Positions 1 through 7,992 of a DNA stretch of 17,281 nucleotides are shown here, one piece after another. Source of the DNA: CAZAGD01 sp049699975 (GTDB lineage Bacteria; Desulfobacterota; SM23-61). Within the stretch, counting starts at the first letter, position 1, and the number at the start of each line of letters is the position of its first letter. A program made the position numbers and the translations under genes. A model generated the notes under the pieces. The model saw only the letters and a list, made by a program, of their open reading frames with translations, was not told the origin of the DNA and did not search any database. The DNA is taken from assembly GCA_049699975.1 (NCBI GenBank), contig JBNAWB010000063.1, positions 1 to 17,281 of the forward strand. The letters run 5' to 3'.

Positions 1-52
1 TCTCCCGAAAGGAATCTTTCTCTTTTTTAAATAACCAGAACCGTCCCCTTTA
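1..52 (+). repeat. Truncated copy 1 of an 86-89 bp palindromic repeat
   Basis: These bases are identical to 9330-9381, the right-hand part of the full repeat at 9293-9381, including the terminal arm AGAACCGTCCCCTTTA. The left arm is missing because the window begins inside the element. Orientation matches the copy at 9293 and is opposite to the copy at 11570. No transposase is present, so it would be a non-autonomous MITE- or REP-like element. The class is inference; the identity is read directly. Confidence 0.85.
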
Positions 53-129
53 TCATGGTTATCGGCGCGGAGATTCTTGGCGGAGAAAGAGCGGAAAGTT
101 ATGGGATATGCGATGGTCTTAAATTAATA

Positions 130-160
130 TTGACTTTGTGGCCAATTTATTTAATATATT
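130..160 (+). promoter_or_regulatory. Possible sigma70-type promoter upstream of the TAXI binding-protein gene
   Basis: TTGACT at 130-135 resembles a -35 box. Either TAATAT at 152-157 (16-base spacer) or TATATT at 155-160 (19-base spacer) could serve as the -10 box. It would leave a leader of about 140 bases before the ATG at 310. The region is A+T-rich, so chance matches are likely. Confidence 0.3.
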
Positions 161-309
161 CCCGTAAACAAGAGGGAAATTTCTAATCAGAAAATTTCAG
201 GGGAAAAAGGAGATGAACAGGCCAGAAAAAATTCCACAAATAATGAAAAATAATATATTTTTGATTTTTAAATTGGCTAAAAGCATAAAGAGCGAAAGGG
301 GGAAGAAAA

Positions 310-1353
310 ATGAAAAAGAGATTATTTTTCATAGCGATTTTATTAATGATAGCCACATTTTTTCTATTAATGATGGCTTTGAGTGATGCCCAAGAAACAA
401 AAAGAAAGACTGTCCGTTGGGGAAGTTCCAAAGCAGGGAGTGCTGGTTATGTTGTTCTCTTTGGAGTAGCCAAGGTAATTAATGATCGAGCACCAGAACT
501 TTACATTGAAGCTGTTCCTACTGGTGGTTCCATTGCTTCCCAAAGAATGATGGCTAAGGGTGAATTGGATGGAGCTTACAGTGGAACATGGAATTTGTTA
601 GACATGTATATGAATCGCGGCCCATATGAAAAATCACCGTACCCTCCGCAGGCCATTAAGCCATATCAGACATGGTATTCCTACTTAACCAAGCAATTTG
701 TAATTACTAAAAGTGACAGAGCAGATATTAAAAATTGGCGGGATTTGGTGGGAAAAAAAGTTTGCGTTCCTCTGCCGGGAGCTTCCATTTTTGAAGTGCC
801 TAAAGCAGCTTTCAGCGCCATGGGTATTTGGGACAAAATAAAAGTAGTAGATTTAGCTTTTACAGCCATTCCCGATGCTTTAAATATGGGGACAATTGAC
901 GCAGTAGTTGGTTACGCCAATGGGGACGTATTAATTCCTTGGATGGCCGAAGTTGATTCCCGCTGCAAAATAAAAGTGGTTAACCCCACGCCTGAAGATC
1001 AAAAAATAGTCAAGAAAGTTCCAGGATATATAACTGCCTCGATGGAGACAAAAAAAGTATTTTCTCAAGACGTGGGTGTGGCTCAAGCTTTTACGATTGC
1101 TGATCATTATGGTTTTCACATTGGCAGGAATCTTTCGCTTGCCCACGGCTATAAGTTATTCAAGATATTAATTGAAAATGCCAAAGAAATAGAGAAGATT
1201 CATGCCATGATGATAGATTATGCCCGCGATCCCTTAGGAATGCAGGTAAGGGCTATAGGGAGCATTCCCAATATTCCAGTGCACCCGGGAGTCGCTAAGT
1301 ATCTAAAGGAGAAGGGATTATGGCAGAAGGAGTGGATTGTAGGAGAAGAATAG
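310..1353 (+). CDS. TAXI-family TRAP transporter solute-binding protein
   Basis: This 347-residue protein is probably the periplasmic receptor that captures a small organic solute and delivers it to the fused permease encoded just downstream. The N-terminus has a basic start (MKKR), a hydrophobic stretch to about residue 23 and a plausible cleavage after SDA at residue 27, so export is likely. The mature part follows the TAXI pattern: a glycine/serine-rich first loop (WGSSKAGSAGY, residues 37-47), then TGGSIASQRM near 71-80, then a G-E-L-D-G segment. The later lobe holds IDAVVGYANGD and PNIPVHPG. A purine-rich GGGGGA Shine-Dalgarno lies 7 bases before the ATG. The pairing with a TAXI-type permease supports the call. 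The ligand cannot be predicted; characterised TAXI proteins are few. Confidence 0.9.
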   Translation: MKKRLFFIAILLMIATFFLLMMALSDAQETKRKTVRWGSSKAGSAGYVVLFGVAKVINDRAPELYIEAVPTGGSIASQRMMAKGELDGAYSGTWNLLDMYMNRGPYEKSPYPPQAIKPYQTWYSYLTKQFVITKSDRADIKNWRDLVGKKVCVPLPGASIFEVPKAAFSAMGIWDKIKVVDLAFTAIPDALNMGTIDAVVGYANGDVLIPWMAEVDSRCKIKVVNPTPEDQKIVKKVPGYITASMETKKVFSQDVGVAQAFTIADHYGFHIGRNLSLAHGYKLFKILIENAKEIEKIHAMMIDYARDPLGMQVRAIGSIPNIPVHPGVAKYLKEKGLWQKEWIVGEE

Positions 1354-1423
1354 ATAATCAGAATTAAGGGAAGGAGAAGATCTTGGGGAAGAAGGGTTTA
1401 TCTGAAAAAAAATAATAAAATTT

Positions 1424-3338
1424 TTGGAGGCAAAAATTATTTACCTTACATTAGCAGTTGTATATGTCCTGGGAATTCTGGCCTTCGCCATATTAATGTT
1501 TGAGCCTCGCGAAGAATTAATTCTACTTTATCTTCCGTTTACTTACTCTCTGACTATATTAAACCCAGAAGGAAAAATATGGCGAAGGTCCCCTCAAAAA
1601 CAATATAAAATCCTTCTGATCTTGGTTTGTTTGCTCATGGCCGCTACCGCTATTTATTTTCGTTCGCAATATAATTCCTTGCTCTATGAAAGGCTGGGGG
1701 ATTATTCTCGGGCTGATTACTTCTTTAGTCTCGGTCTCATTATTCTCGCCTTCTTCTTGACTTGGGCTGATTATGGCGGAAGCATACCAANNNNNNNNNN
1801 TGGCCTTGATTTATGCCTATTTCGGTCAATATTTTCCAGGATTCCTTTATCACAAGGGCATATCCATAGAAAGAATTATTGCCATCTCAGCTACCGAATT
1901 TAACTCTGGTGACGGCGTTTTGGGGACTCTTCCGCAAATTGGTATTACCTGGATCGCCATTTTCACCATCTTTGCTGGCTTTGCTTCTGGTTTCGGAATT
2001 TTGGAATATGTCCTTAAGATTTCTTATAATATTTTTAAAAAGTTTAAGTATGGAGTTCCTCAAGTAGCAGTTATCTCCAGCATGATTTTCGGAATGTTCT
2101 CAGGAAGTGGAGCGGCTAATGTAGCTGGGACCGGTTCTTTTACTATACCCCTCATGAAACGTTACCGAATGCCTCCTGCCATTGCTGGCAGCATCGAGTC
2201 AGTTGCTTCGTCGGGAGGACAAGTTATGCCTCCCATAATGGGGGCAGCAGCATTCGTTATGGCTAGCTATTTGGGCAAATACTACTGGCAAATTGTAGTT
2301 GTAGGATTTTTGCCCGCTTTTATTTTTTATGCTACTGTTGCTCTAGCGGTTTACATTTATTCGCGGCAATTTTTAGAAATTCGCGTTGGATTAGCTGACG
2401 AAGAAGTAAAAATTTTCAAAATGTCCAAAGGGGAAAAGCTCGAAGGAGTACCATTAGTGGTAGCAATTTTAGTGCTGGTAACGGTAATGAGTGTCTTTTG
2501 GGTAGATGTGATGATTGCCGGATTGGCGATGATTGTTGCTTTCTTGATTACTTGGATTATCTGCCAAATTATCGCTCTTCCGAAAAAGAAAGAATTGTGG
2601 CAGCGATTTGTCTCCAATTTCCTTAAAGGAGCAAAAGAGGGGGCGGAAACAACAGTCTCTATTACTACCATGATGGCTTGCATCGGGATTATTGTAGCTG
2701 TCTTAGTTCAAACTGGACTTGCCCAAAAACTTTCTTTTGCCATCGTAGAGATAGCGGGAGGCAATAAAGTATTTTTAATCTTATTAGCCTCTGGATTGTG
2801 CATCTTATTTGGAATGGCCGTGAGTACAGTGGCTGCCTATATTTTGACTGTAACTCTTGTGGCCCCCGTTCTGGCAAATATGGGTGTTCCCCCATTAATT
2901 ACCCATTTTTCTGTTTTTTATTTTGCCATGTTGGGCTTGATCACACCCCCAGTTGCTCCTTGCTGCGCTGTCGCCTCAGGAATAGCCAAAGAAAGTTTCC
3001 TTAAGATATGCTGGTATTCTCTAAAAATAGGCTTACCTTTGTTTATTATTCCTTTGACTTTTTTTGCTCAGGAAGCAATTATTTTGCATGGCAAAAATAC
3101 GCTTCCTGCCTTTTTTATTATTGGAATAGGAATGGCGGCAATATGTTTGGGGATTAACCTTGCTTATAGCGGGGTAAAATCTATAATTAAAAGAACCATA
3201 TATGTCGCCTGTGGTGGGCTAACTCTTTTTTATCCAAATGGGCAAATAAATCACTTAGGGATGGTTTTATGCGCCTCCTTTCTATTTTTTGAAATTTACA
3301 AATTAAGCAAAGGTAAAGCAGAGTTTGGCCATATTTAA
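1424..3338 (+). CDS. Fused 4TM/12TM TAXI-type TRAP transporter permease, interrupted by an assembly gap
   Basis: This integral membrane protein should couple import of the TAXI-bound solute to an ion gradient; in this subfamily the small and large TRAP subunits are one polypeptide. The part before the gap (1424-1790) encodes four or so hydrophobic segments, as in the small-subunit half. After the gap, reading resumes one frame over with hallmark family stretches: FGMFSGSGAANVAGTGSFTI, SSGGQVMPPIMGAAAFVMA and GLITPPVAPCCAVASGIAKE. The frame change coincides exactly with ten N at 1791-1800, so I read it as an unknown gap length, not a mutation. Some residues around the TM segment before ALIYAYFGQYFPG are missing. 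The start is unclear: TTG at 1424 has no Shine-Dalgarno, while GGAGG at 1426-1430 points to ATT codons at 1436/1439. Total length of about 640 codons suits the family. Confidence 0.88.
1426..1430 (+). promoter_or_regulatory. Shine-Dalgarno GGAGG that argues against the TTG start of the permease
   Basis: GGAGG sits inside the second codon region if translation starts at TTG 1424. It is 5 bases before ATT 1436 and 8 bases before ATT 1439 in the same frame. The frame has a stop at 1403-1405 and no ATG or GTG between that stop and the gene. An AUU start, or a base error hiding an ATG, would fit this ribosome-binding site best. Confidence 0.45.
1791..1800. other. Assembly gap (ten N) inside the TRAP permease gene
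   Basis: Ten consecutive N mark a scaffold join of unknown true length. The coding frame to the left (codons in phase with 1424) and to the right (in phase with 3338) differ by one, so the real missing length is not 10 modulo 3. Homologous permeases carry a continuous membrane segment here. Confidence 0.97.
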
Positions 3339-3388
3339 AATTGGGGTTTAAAAACAAGCCCATTTCTGGCTGTGGTGGAAAAACCTTT

Positions 3389-4576
3389 ATGGAAATTTTA
3401 GAAGAATTACTGGTTTTGGATCTATCTCAGATTATGGCCGGACCTCTATGCTCTATGATCCTGGGAGATATGGGAGCAAAGATAATCAAAGTTGAACCCC
3501 CTGAAGGGGACGTATCCAGGCATATGGGAGATACTTTTCTCCATGAACAGTCGGATTACTTTTTGAGCCTCAACCGCAATAAACGGAGCATAGTAATTGA
3601 TCTTAAACAAGGGGAGGGTAAGGAAATATTTTATCAATTGGTCAAAAAAGCAGACCTTGTTTTAGAGAATTTTAGGCCGGGGACGGCAGAAAAATTGGGT
3701 GTAGATTATGCAACATTGTCCCAGCTTAACCCCAATCTTATTTATTGTTCTATATCTGGTTTTGGCCAAAATGGGCCATATAAAGACCGGCCAGCTATGG
3801 ATCCTATTATTCAGGCCTTAGGGGGGATCATGGGGATTACTGGCGATTCCCAAGTTGGTCCATTAAAGGTGGGCGCCCCTATTTCAGATTTCATTGCTTC
3901 TCTTTTGGCAACCATAGGCATTTTGGGAGCGTTATACGTCCGAGAGAAAACTGGGAGAGGACAAAAAATAGAAATTTCCATGCTGGATGGGATCATTTTT
4001 TCTTTGATTCCCAGAGAGCAGTATTATTTCATTAGGAAGAAAACACTGCCCCTTTTAGGAAATCAGCATTATCAAATTGCTCCCTGCAATACTTTTCAGA
4101 CAAAAGATGGTGCCCATAAAATGGTCATCGTTCATAGCGAAAAGCACTGGCAAAATTTTTGTCAGGGATTGGGGCTTATGGATCTGGCCGAGGATGAAAG
4201 ATTTAAGACTAATTCCGACAGACTAAAAAATTTGCCCCTCTTAAATGAAATTTTGGAAAAAATATTTGCAGAGAAAACGCAGCAAGAATGGGTTGATTGC
4301 TTATCCAAGAAAGGAATAATGGTTGCTCCTGTCTATAATCTCGAAGAAGTTTTCCAAGATCCGCAAGTTGGGCACGATGAAATGGTTACCGAGTTAGACC
4401 ATCCCGTTGCCGGCAAATTTAAAATTTTGAGGACGCCAATTGAGCTTAGCGAAACTCCCTTAAGAATAAAGAGCCCTCCTCCTCTTTTAGGACAACATAC
4501 AAAGGAAATTCTTTTCGAATTAGGGTATTCTCCGGAAGTAGTGGAACAGTTAAATTGGAAAGGGATAGTAAAATAG
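3389..4576 (+). CDS. Family III acyl-CoA transferase (CaiB/BaiF, formyl-CoA transferase type)
   Basis: This enzyme would move CoA from an acyl-CoA donor to a carboxylic acid, activating an imported acid in the cytoplasm. From the ATG at 3389 it has 395 residues, normal for the family. It opens with the typical LVLDLSQIMAGPLCSMILGD and GAKIIKVEPPEGD. The predicted catalytic aspartate is D167 in GAPISDFIASL, which aligns with Asp169 of Oxalobacter formyl-CoA transferase. The family stretch SGFGQNGPY and a long C-terminal tail (PPPLLGQHTKEIL) are present. The frame is open back to a TTG at 3341, three bases after the permease stop, but the 16 extra residues do not look like family sequence and GGTGG at 3374-3378 suits the ATG. 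Its position between two TRAP systems suggests it acts on a transported acid. Substrate is unknown. Confidence 0.9.
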   Translation: MEILEELLVLDLSQIMAGPLCSMILGDMGAKIIKVEPPEGDVSRHMGDTFLHEQSDYFLSLNRNKRSIVIDLKQGEGKEIFYQLVKKADLVLENFRPGTAEKLGVDYATLSQLNPNLIYCSISGFGQNGPYKDRPAMDPIIQALGGIMGITGDSQVGPLKVGAPISDFIASLLATIGILGALYVREKTGRGQKIEISMLDGIIFSLIPREQYYFIRKKTLPLLGNQHYQIAPCNTFQTKDGAHKMVIVHSEKHWQNFCQGLGLMDLAEDERFKTNSDRLKNLPLLNEILEKIFAEKTQQEWVDCLSKKGIMVAPVYNLEEVFQDPQVGHDEMVTELDHPVAGKFKILRTPIELSETPLRIKSPPPLLGQHTKEILFELGYSPEVVEQLNWKGIVK

Positions 4577-4602
4577 AAAGATTTGAAGAAAAATTAACTG
4601 CG

Positions 4603-4647
4603 CCTGCAGGTTGATTGAATCAATAATGACCGCAGGTTCCGCTGCGG
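4603..4647 (+). other. Cluster of small inverted repeats after the CoA-transferase gene
   Basis: Three dyads lie side by side: CCTGCAGG (4603-4610), TTGATT-G-AATCAA (4611-4623) and a GC-rich hairpin with arms CCGCAG and CTGCGG around a six-base loop (4630-4647). No T-run follows directly, so this is not a standard intrinsic terminator. It may mark the end of the first transcription unit or be an operator for the downstream transporter. Confidence 0.35.
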
Positions 4648-4825
4648 GGAGTTAGAGAGGGAAGACTTTTAAAATTCTTGACTTAATTTAGGCAAAACCT
4701 TAAAATTTTTTGTTAAATTCGAAAAATTTTTCAGAAATGAAATTTTTAAGGAGAAAGTAAATTATTAACCTTTGATTCTCATTAAAGTAAGTTGGTTGTG
4801 CAGAGGGTGTTATTTTTTAATTGAT

Positions 4826-4856
4826 TTGGCTTTAGCGGTAAGTTTATCTATATAAT
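4826..4856 (+). promoter_or_regulatory. Possible promoter for the DctPQM transporter operon
   Basis: A perfect -10 hexamer TATAAT lies at 4851-4856, with a weak -35 candidate TTGGCT at 4826-4831 (19-base spacer). Transcription would start about 20 bases before the start codon at 4882. The roughly 300-base gap after the CoA-transferase gene makes a separate promoter plausible. Confidence 0.4.
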
Positions 4857-4881
4857 TTCAAATCAAATGAGGAGGGGAAAA

Positions 4882-5925
4882 ATGAAGAAAATAAGATTTA
4901 AAAAATTAGCATTTGTTTTGGCCATTTTCTTTTCAGTTTTATTATTCGCCTATCTGGGTAACGCCGCTACTATTGAAATGAGGATTGCCCATGCTTATCC
5001 TGATCACACGCAGCATGGCCGGAACATGATTTTTTTCAAAACCAAGGTTGAAGATTATACTAAAGACCAAGTAAAAGTGACGATATATCCGGCTGCTTCT
5101 CTTTTTCCTATCGATAAAGAAATTCCTATGCTGCTAGCGGGGACAGTGGAAGCCTGTTACAGCATTGGGGGAGTTACCGAAGCCATAGACCCGGCAGAAG
5201 CAATTTGGAATATCCCCTTTTTATTTAAAGTGGCTCCTGGGAATGGAGAGCATGTGCGCGCGGCCATGAATAGCCCCAAGGTAGAGGGAATTCTTGCCCA
5301 AAGGCAGGCTAAAAAAGGGATTAAAAGATTAGGCACGGTACCGACCCTTTTTGGGTTTTTTGTGGTGGGCAACAATCGCCGTCCAGTAGAAAAACTGGAA
5401 GATATGAAAGGTCTGAAGATTCGGCATCCGGGAGGAATGATGGGGCCTCTTTACATAGGAGAAGTAGGAGCTTCAGCTATGACTATCCCCGGAGCAGAAG
5501 TTCCGGTAGCTTTGAATCAAGGAGTGGTAGATGGCTTAGTAACTACCATTGTTCATTATCATGATGCCCGGTGGCATACAAAATATTTAACTTTGCCCTT
5601 TTATTGCAGTTATAGCTTGCCCTTTCTGGTCAATTTAAAATGGTGGGAAAAATTACCACCGGAGATCCAACAGATAATTGAAAAAAAAGTAATGCCGGAA
5701 CTTATGGACTTTGCTTTTAAAGAAGTAGCTGAACGTGAGAAAAGTTACGTAGCGGAGATTCAAAAACCTCCTTACAATGTCAAAGTCTCTTCTTTATCCG
5801 AGGCGGAGATAGAACGGTGGACTAAAGCGATACGACCTAAAGCTATTGAGAAATTTGTTAAGGCTGTGGGAAATGATGGCCAAATCATGGTGGATGAAGT
5901 ATTAAGACTCAGACCTATTAAATAA
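4882..5925 (+). CDS. DctP-family TRAP transporter solute-binding protein
   Basis: This 347-residue protein is the likely periplasmic receptor of the second TRAP transporter, binding a carboxylate-containing solute. The signal peptide is clear: MKKIRFKK, a hydrophobic core, and a cleavage site after GNA at about residue 28. The mature protein starts with IEMRIAHAYPD as in DctP proteins. The domain carries the conserved arginine that usually contacts the ligand carboxylate, R171 in LKIRHPGG, followed by GASAMTIPGAEVPVALNQGVVDG. An in-frame ATG exists at 4867, but it overlaps the Shine-Dalgarno AGGAGGGG that precedes ATG 4882, so 4882 is the better start. The genes for the small and large permease subunits follow after about 220 bases containing only a weak hairpin (arms AGCGC and GCGCT). 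Ligand class is inferred from the family only. Confidence 0.93.
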   Translation: MKKIRFKKLAFVLAIFFSVLLFAYLGNAATIEMRIAHAYPDHTQHGRNMIFFKTKVEDYTKDQVKVTIYPAASLFPIDKEIPMLLAGTVEACYSIGGVTEAIDPAEAIWNIPFLFKVAPGNGEHVRAAMNSPKVEGILAQRQAKKGIKRLGTVPTLFGFFVVGNNRRPVEKLEDMKGLKIRHPGGMMGPLYIGEVGASAMTIPGAEVPVALNQGVVDGLVTTIVHYHDARWHTKYLTLPFYCSYSLPFLVNLKWWEKLPPEIQQIIEKKVMPELMDFAFKEVAEREKSYVAEIQKPPYNVKVSSLSEAEIERWTKAIRPKAIEKFVKAVGNDGQIMVDEVLRLRPIK

Positions 5926-6148
5926 AAATAGCTATTCCATAAGGTTACCCCCCCTTCAGAAACATGGAAAATTGACTATTCAAAAAAGCAAGATCCCTGT
6001 ATTGCAGCGCCGAACACATGTTTTTGCGCTTTAAAATGGTTTCAGATCTTATTAAATTTTTAAGTGGGTGGGGGAATTATTCATTTCAAGAATTAAAAAT
6101 TTTGCTTTCTGAAATCTAATAGACTGCTTAGAAATTAGGAGAATAAAG

Positions 6149-6664
6149 ATGGAAGTTTCCCGTTTCCTGGGTAAAGTTGCCGAGAGCCTTGATCGGTTCC
6201 TTTTCGTTATCACCGGATTCGCTTTAATCTTTAGCACTTTGTTAACTTTCATCGGGGTTTTTCTCAGGTACATTTTCGGAATTTCTTTCGAATGGAATGA
6301 GGAATTATGCCGATATAGCATGATCTTAATCGTCTATTTATGGGCCGGGACAATGATCAGGAAGAAAGAACATATATATTTTAATCTCATTTCTGACCGT
6401 TTTAAAGGGAGAGTTCAGTTGATCCATTCCTTTATAGTTGCCCTATTAACAGTATCTTTAGGATTGCCTATCATTCTCTGGGGGTTTGAATTAGTCAATA
6501 ATGCTAAAGCATCTGAATTGAGAACCCTTTCTTTGTTATTTCCTTTATGGCCCGCTTATGCCCTTGTTCCTATTGGGATGATTTTTATTACAATTTATGC
6601 TTTCTTGGAAATTCTTCGCATAGGCAGCTTAATATTTTCCGGAGTTAGAAAGACTGGGAGTTAA
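6149..6664 (+). CDS. TRAP transporter small permease subunit, DctQ family
   Basis: This 171-residue inner-membrane protein is the small subunit of the tripartite transporter formed with the binding protein at 4882 and the large permease at 6673. It shows the four hydrophobic segments expected of DctQ. The family signature follows the second segment: FLRYIFGISFEWNEELCRY (residues 38-56), then a charged RKKEHIYFNLI near 71-81. AGGAG lies 8 bases upstream of the ATG. The gene ends only 8 bases before the large-subunit start, which implies co-translation. Sequence conservation in this family is low, so the identification relies on the signature, the size and the neighbours together. Confidence 0.92.
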   Translation: MEVSRFLGKVAESLDRFLFVITGFALIFSTLLTFIGVFLRYIFGISFEWNEELCRYSMILIVYLWAGTMIRKKEHIYFNLISDRFKGRVQLIHSFIVALLTVSLGLPIILWGFELVNNAKASELRTLSLLFPLWPAYALVPIGMIFITIYAFLEILRIGSLIFSGVRKTGS

Positions 6665-6672
6665 AACGGGAA

Positions 6673-7950
6673 ATGCTAATTATAGGGATCTTAATATTTA
6701 TTGGCCTCATGGCATTGGGAATTCCCATATGGCTGACTATGGTCAGCAGTGGGACTTTCTTAACAATTTTTTTGCAAAAACTTCCTCCCACCACTGTTCC
6801 TCTTCTGCTATTTAGTAGTTTAGATAGCTTTGTTCTTTTGGCTGTTCCCTTCTTCTTGTTGGGTGGAAATATTATGGCTTATTGTGGCCCTTCTCGCTAT
6901 ATTTTTGAGGCTATTGATAGCTACGTTGGCCATATTCCAGGAGGGATGCCCTTCGCTACTGTTTTGAGTTGCATGGTTTACGCGGCTATAACTGGTTCGA
7001 CCACTGCTACCATAGTAGCGATTGGAACCATCGCCATTCCACCCATGATCGGAGCGGGTTATCCCAAAAAATTCTGCACGGGTTTAATGGCTAATTCGGC
7101 CACCCTTGGGCAATTAATTCCGCCTAGCATTTATATGATTCTTTATGGAGCCATGGTTCAGGAGAATGTAGCCGTTTTGTTTATTTCGGGTATTATCCCA
7201 GGGCTAATCATAGGTGTGGCGATGGCCTCCCTTTCCGCTTATATTGCTGTGAAACACAAGTTTCGCTTGCGCCCTCCAGCCCCAAAGGAAGTGCGCCAGA
7301 AAGCTTTATTCAAGGGATTACCTGCTATCTTAATGCCGATTTTGATTTTGGGTGGAATTTATACTGGGATTTTTACTCCCACTGAAGCTGCTGCCATATC
7401 ATGTGGTTATTCATTTTTCCTGGCTGCTTTTGTTTATCGAGAGTTAACTTGGGCAAATTTTAAAATGGCAGTCCGAGCTGCAGTATCGGCAACCAGCATG
7501 ATTTTTGTTATTGTGGCCTCAGTGATCTTGTTTGCCGGACCTTTGACTTTTGCTGGCATTCCCCAAGGCATTACTAATACTGTGGTCAGCTATGGAATGA
7601 GTGCCCATGGGGTTATGATTTTGATTGTCTTAATCTGGTTGATTTTTGGAATGTTTTTAGATCCTTTGCCAATTATGTATTTGACTATTCCTGTAGTCCT
7701 TCCAGTTTTGAAACATTTTGGAATTAACCTCATCCATTTTAATGTGCTTTGTATAATCTGTATGCAGATTGCTCAAGTGACTCCTCCTTTTGGAATCAGT
7801 CTCTACACAGTCAGCGGCGTTTTTAATGAAACTATTCCCAACGTTGTCCGGGGTGCTTTGCCTTTTCTATTGTTGATGATAGCCCTTCTCCCGCTTTTCA
7901 TTTTTGTACCTTCTCTGAGCACATTTCTCCCCAGCTTAATGCGGAAGTAA
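6673..7950 (+). CDS. TRAP transporter large permease subunit, DctM family
   Basis: This 425-residue protein is the ion-coupled translocation subunit of the DctPQM transporter. It is hydrophobic throughout, with about a dozen membrane segments. Family landmarks run in order: LDSFVLLAVPFFLLGGNIMA near 54-73, ITGSTTATIVAIGTIAIPPM near 106-125, then ANSATLGQLIPPSIYMILYG, GIFTPTEAAA, and near the end QVTPPFGISLYTVSGV. Length matches typical DctM proteins. The ribosome site is weak (ACGGGA), consistent with coupling to the gene ending 8 bases upstream. As a sodium- or proton-driven secondary transporter, it would bring in the same solute that the DctP protein binds. Confidence 0.95.
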   Translation: MLIIGILIFIGLMALGIPIWLTMVSSGTFLTIFLQKLPPTTVPLLLFSSLDSFVLLAVPFFLLGGNIMAYCGPSRYIFEAIDSYVGHIPGGMPFATVLSCMVYAAITGSTTATIVAIGTIAIPPMIGAGYPKKFCTGLMANSATLGQLIPPSIYMILYGAMVQENVAVLFISGIIPGLIIGVAMASLSAYIAVKHKFRLRPPAPKEVRQKALFKGLPAILMPILILGGIYTGIFTPTEAAAISCGYSFFLAAFVYRELTWANFKMAVRAAVSATSMIFVIVASVILFAGPLTFAGIPQGITNTVVSYGMSAHGVMILIVLIWLIFGMFLDPLPIMYLTIPVVLPVLKHFGINLIHFNVLCIICMQIAQVTPPFGISLYTVSGVFNETIPNVVRGALPFLLLMIALLPLFIFVPSLSTFLPSLMRK

Positions 7951-7992
7951 GCATAAATGGAAAAGCCAAAGTAAATTAAAAAAGGAGCATGT

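Noticed and set aside
55..186. Small + strand frame of 43 codons beginning MVIGAEILGG
   Set aside because: There is no ribosome-binding site, its start abuts the repeat end, and no known small protein is recognised. It is open probably by chance, although a remnant cannot be excluded.
1424..3338. True or programmed frameshift in the TRAP permease
   Set aside because: The frame change falls exactly on the run of N, so an arbitrary gap length explains it without a biological event.
4867..4881. Upstream ATG of the DctP gene as the real start
   Set aside because: The five codons from this ATG are the Shine-Dalgarno AGGAGGGG itself, and the signal peptide starts properly at ATG 4882.
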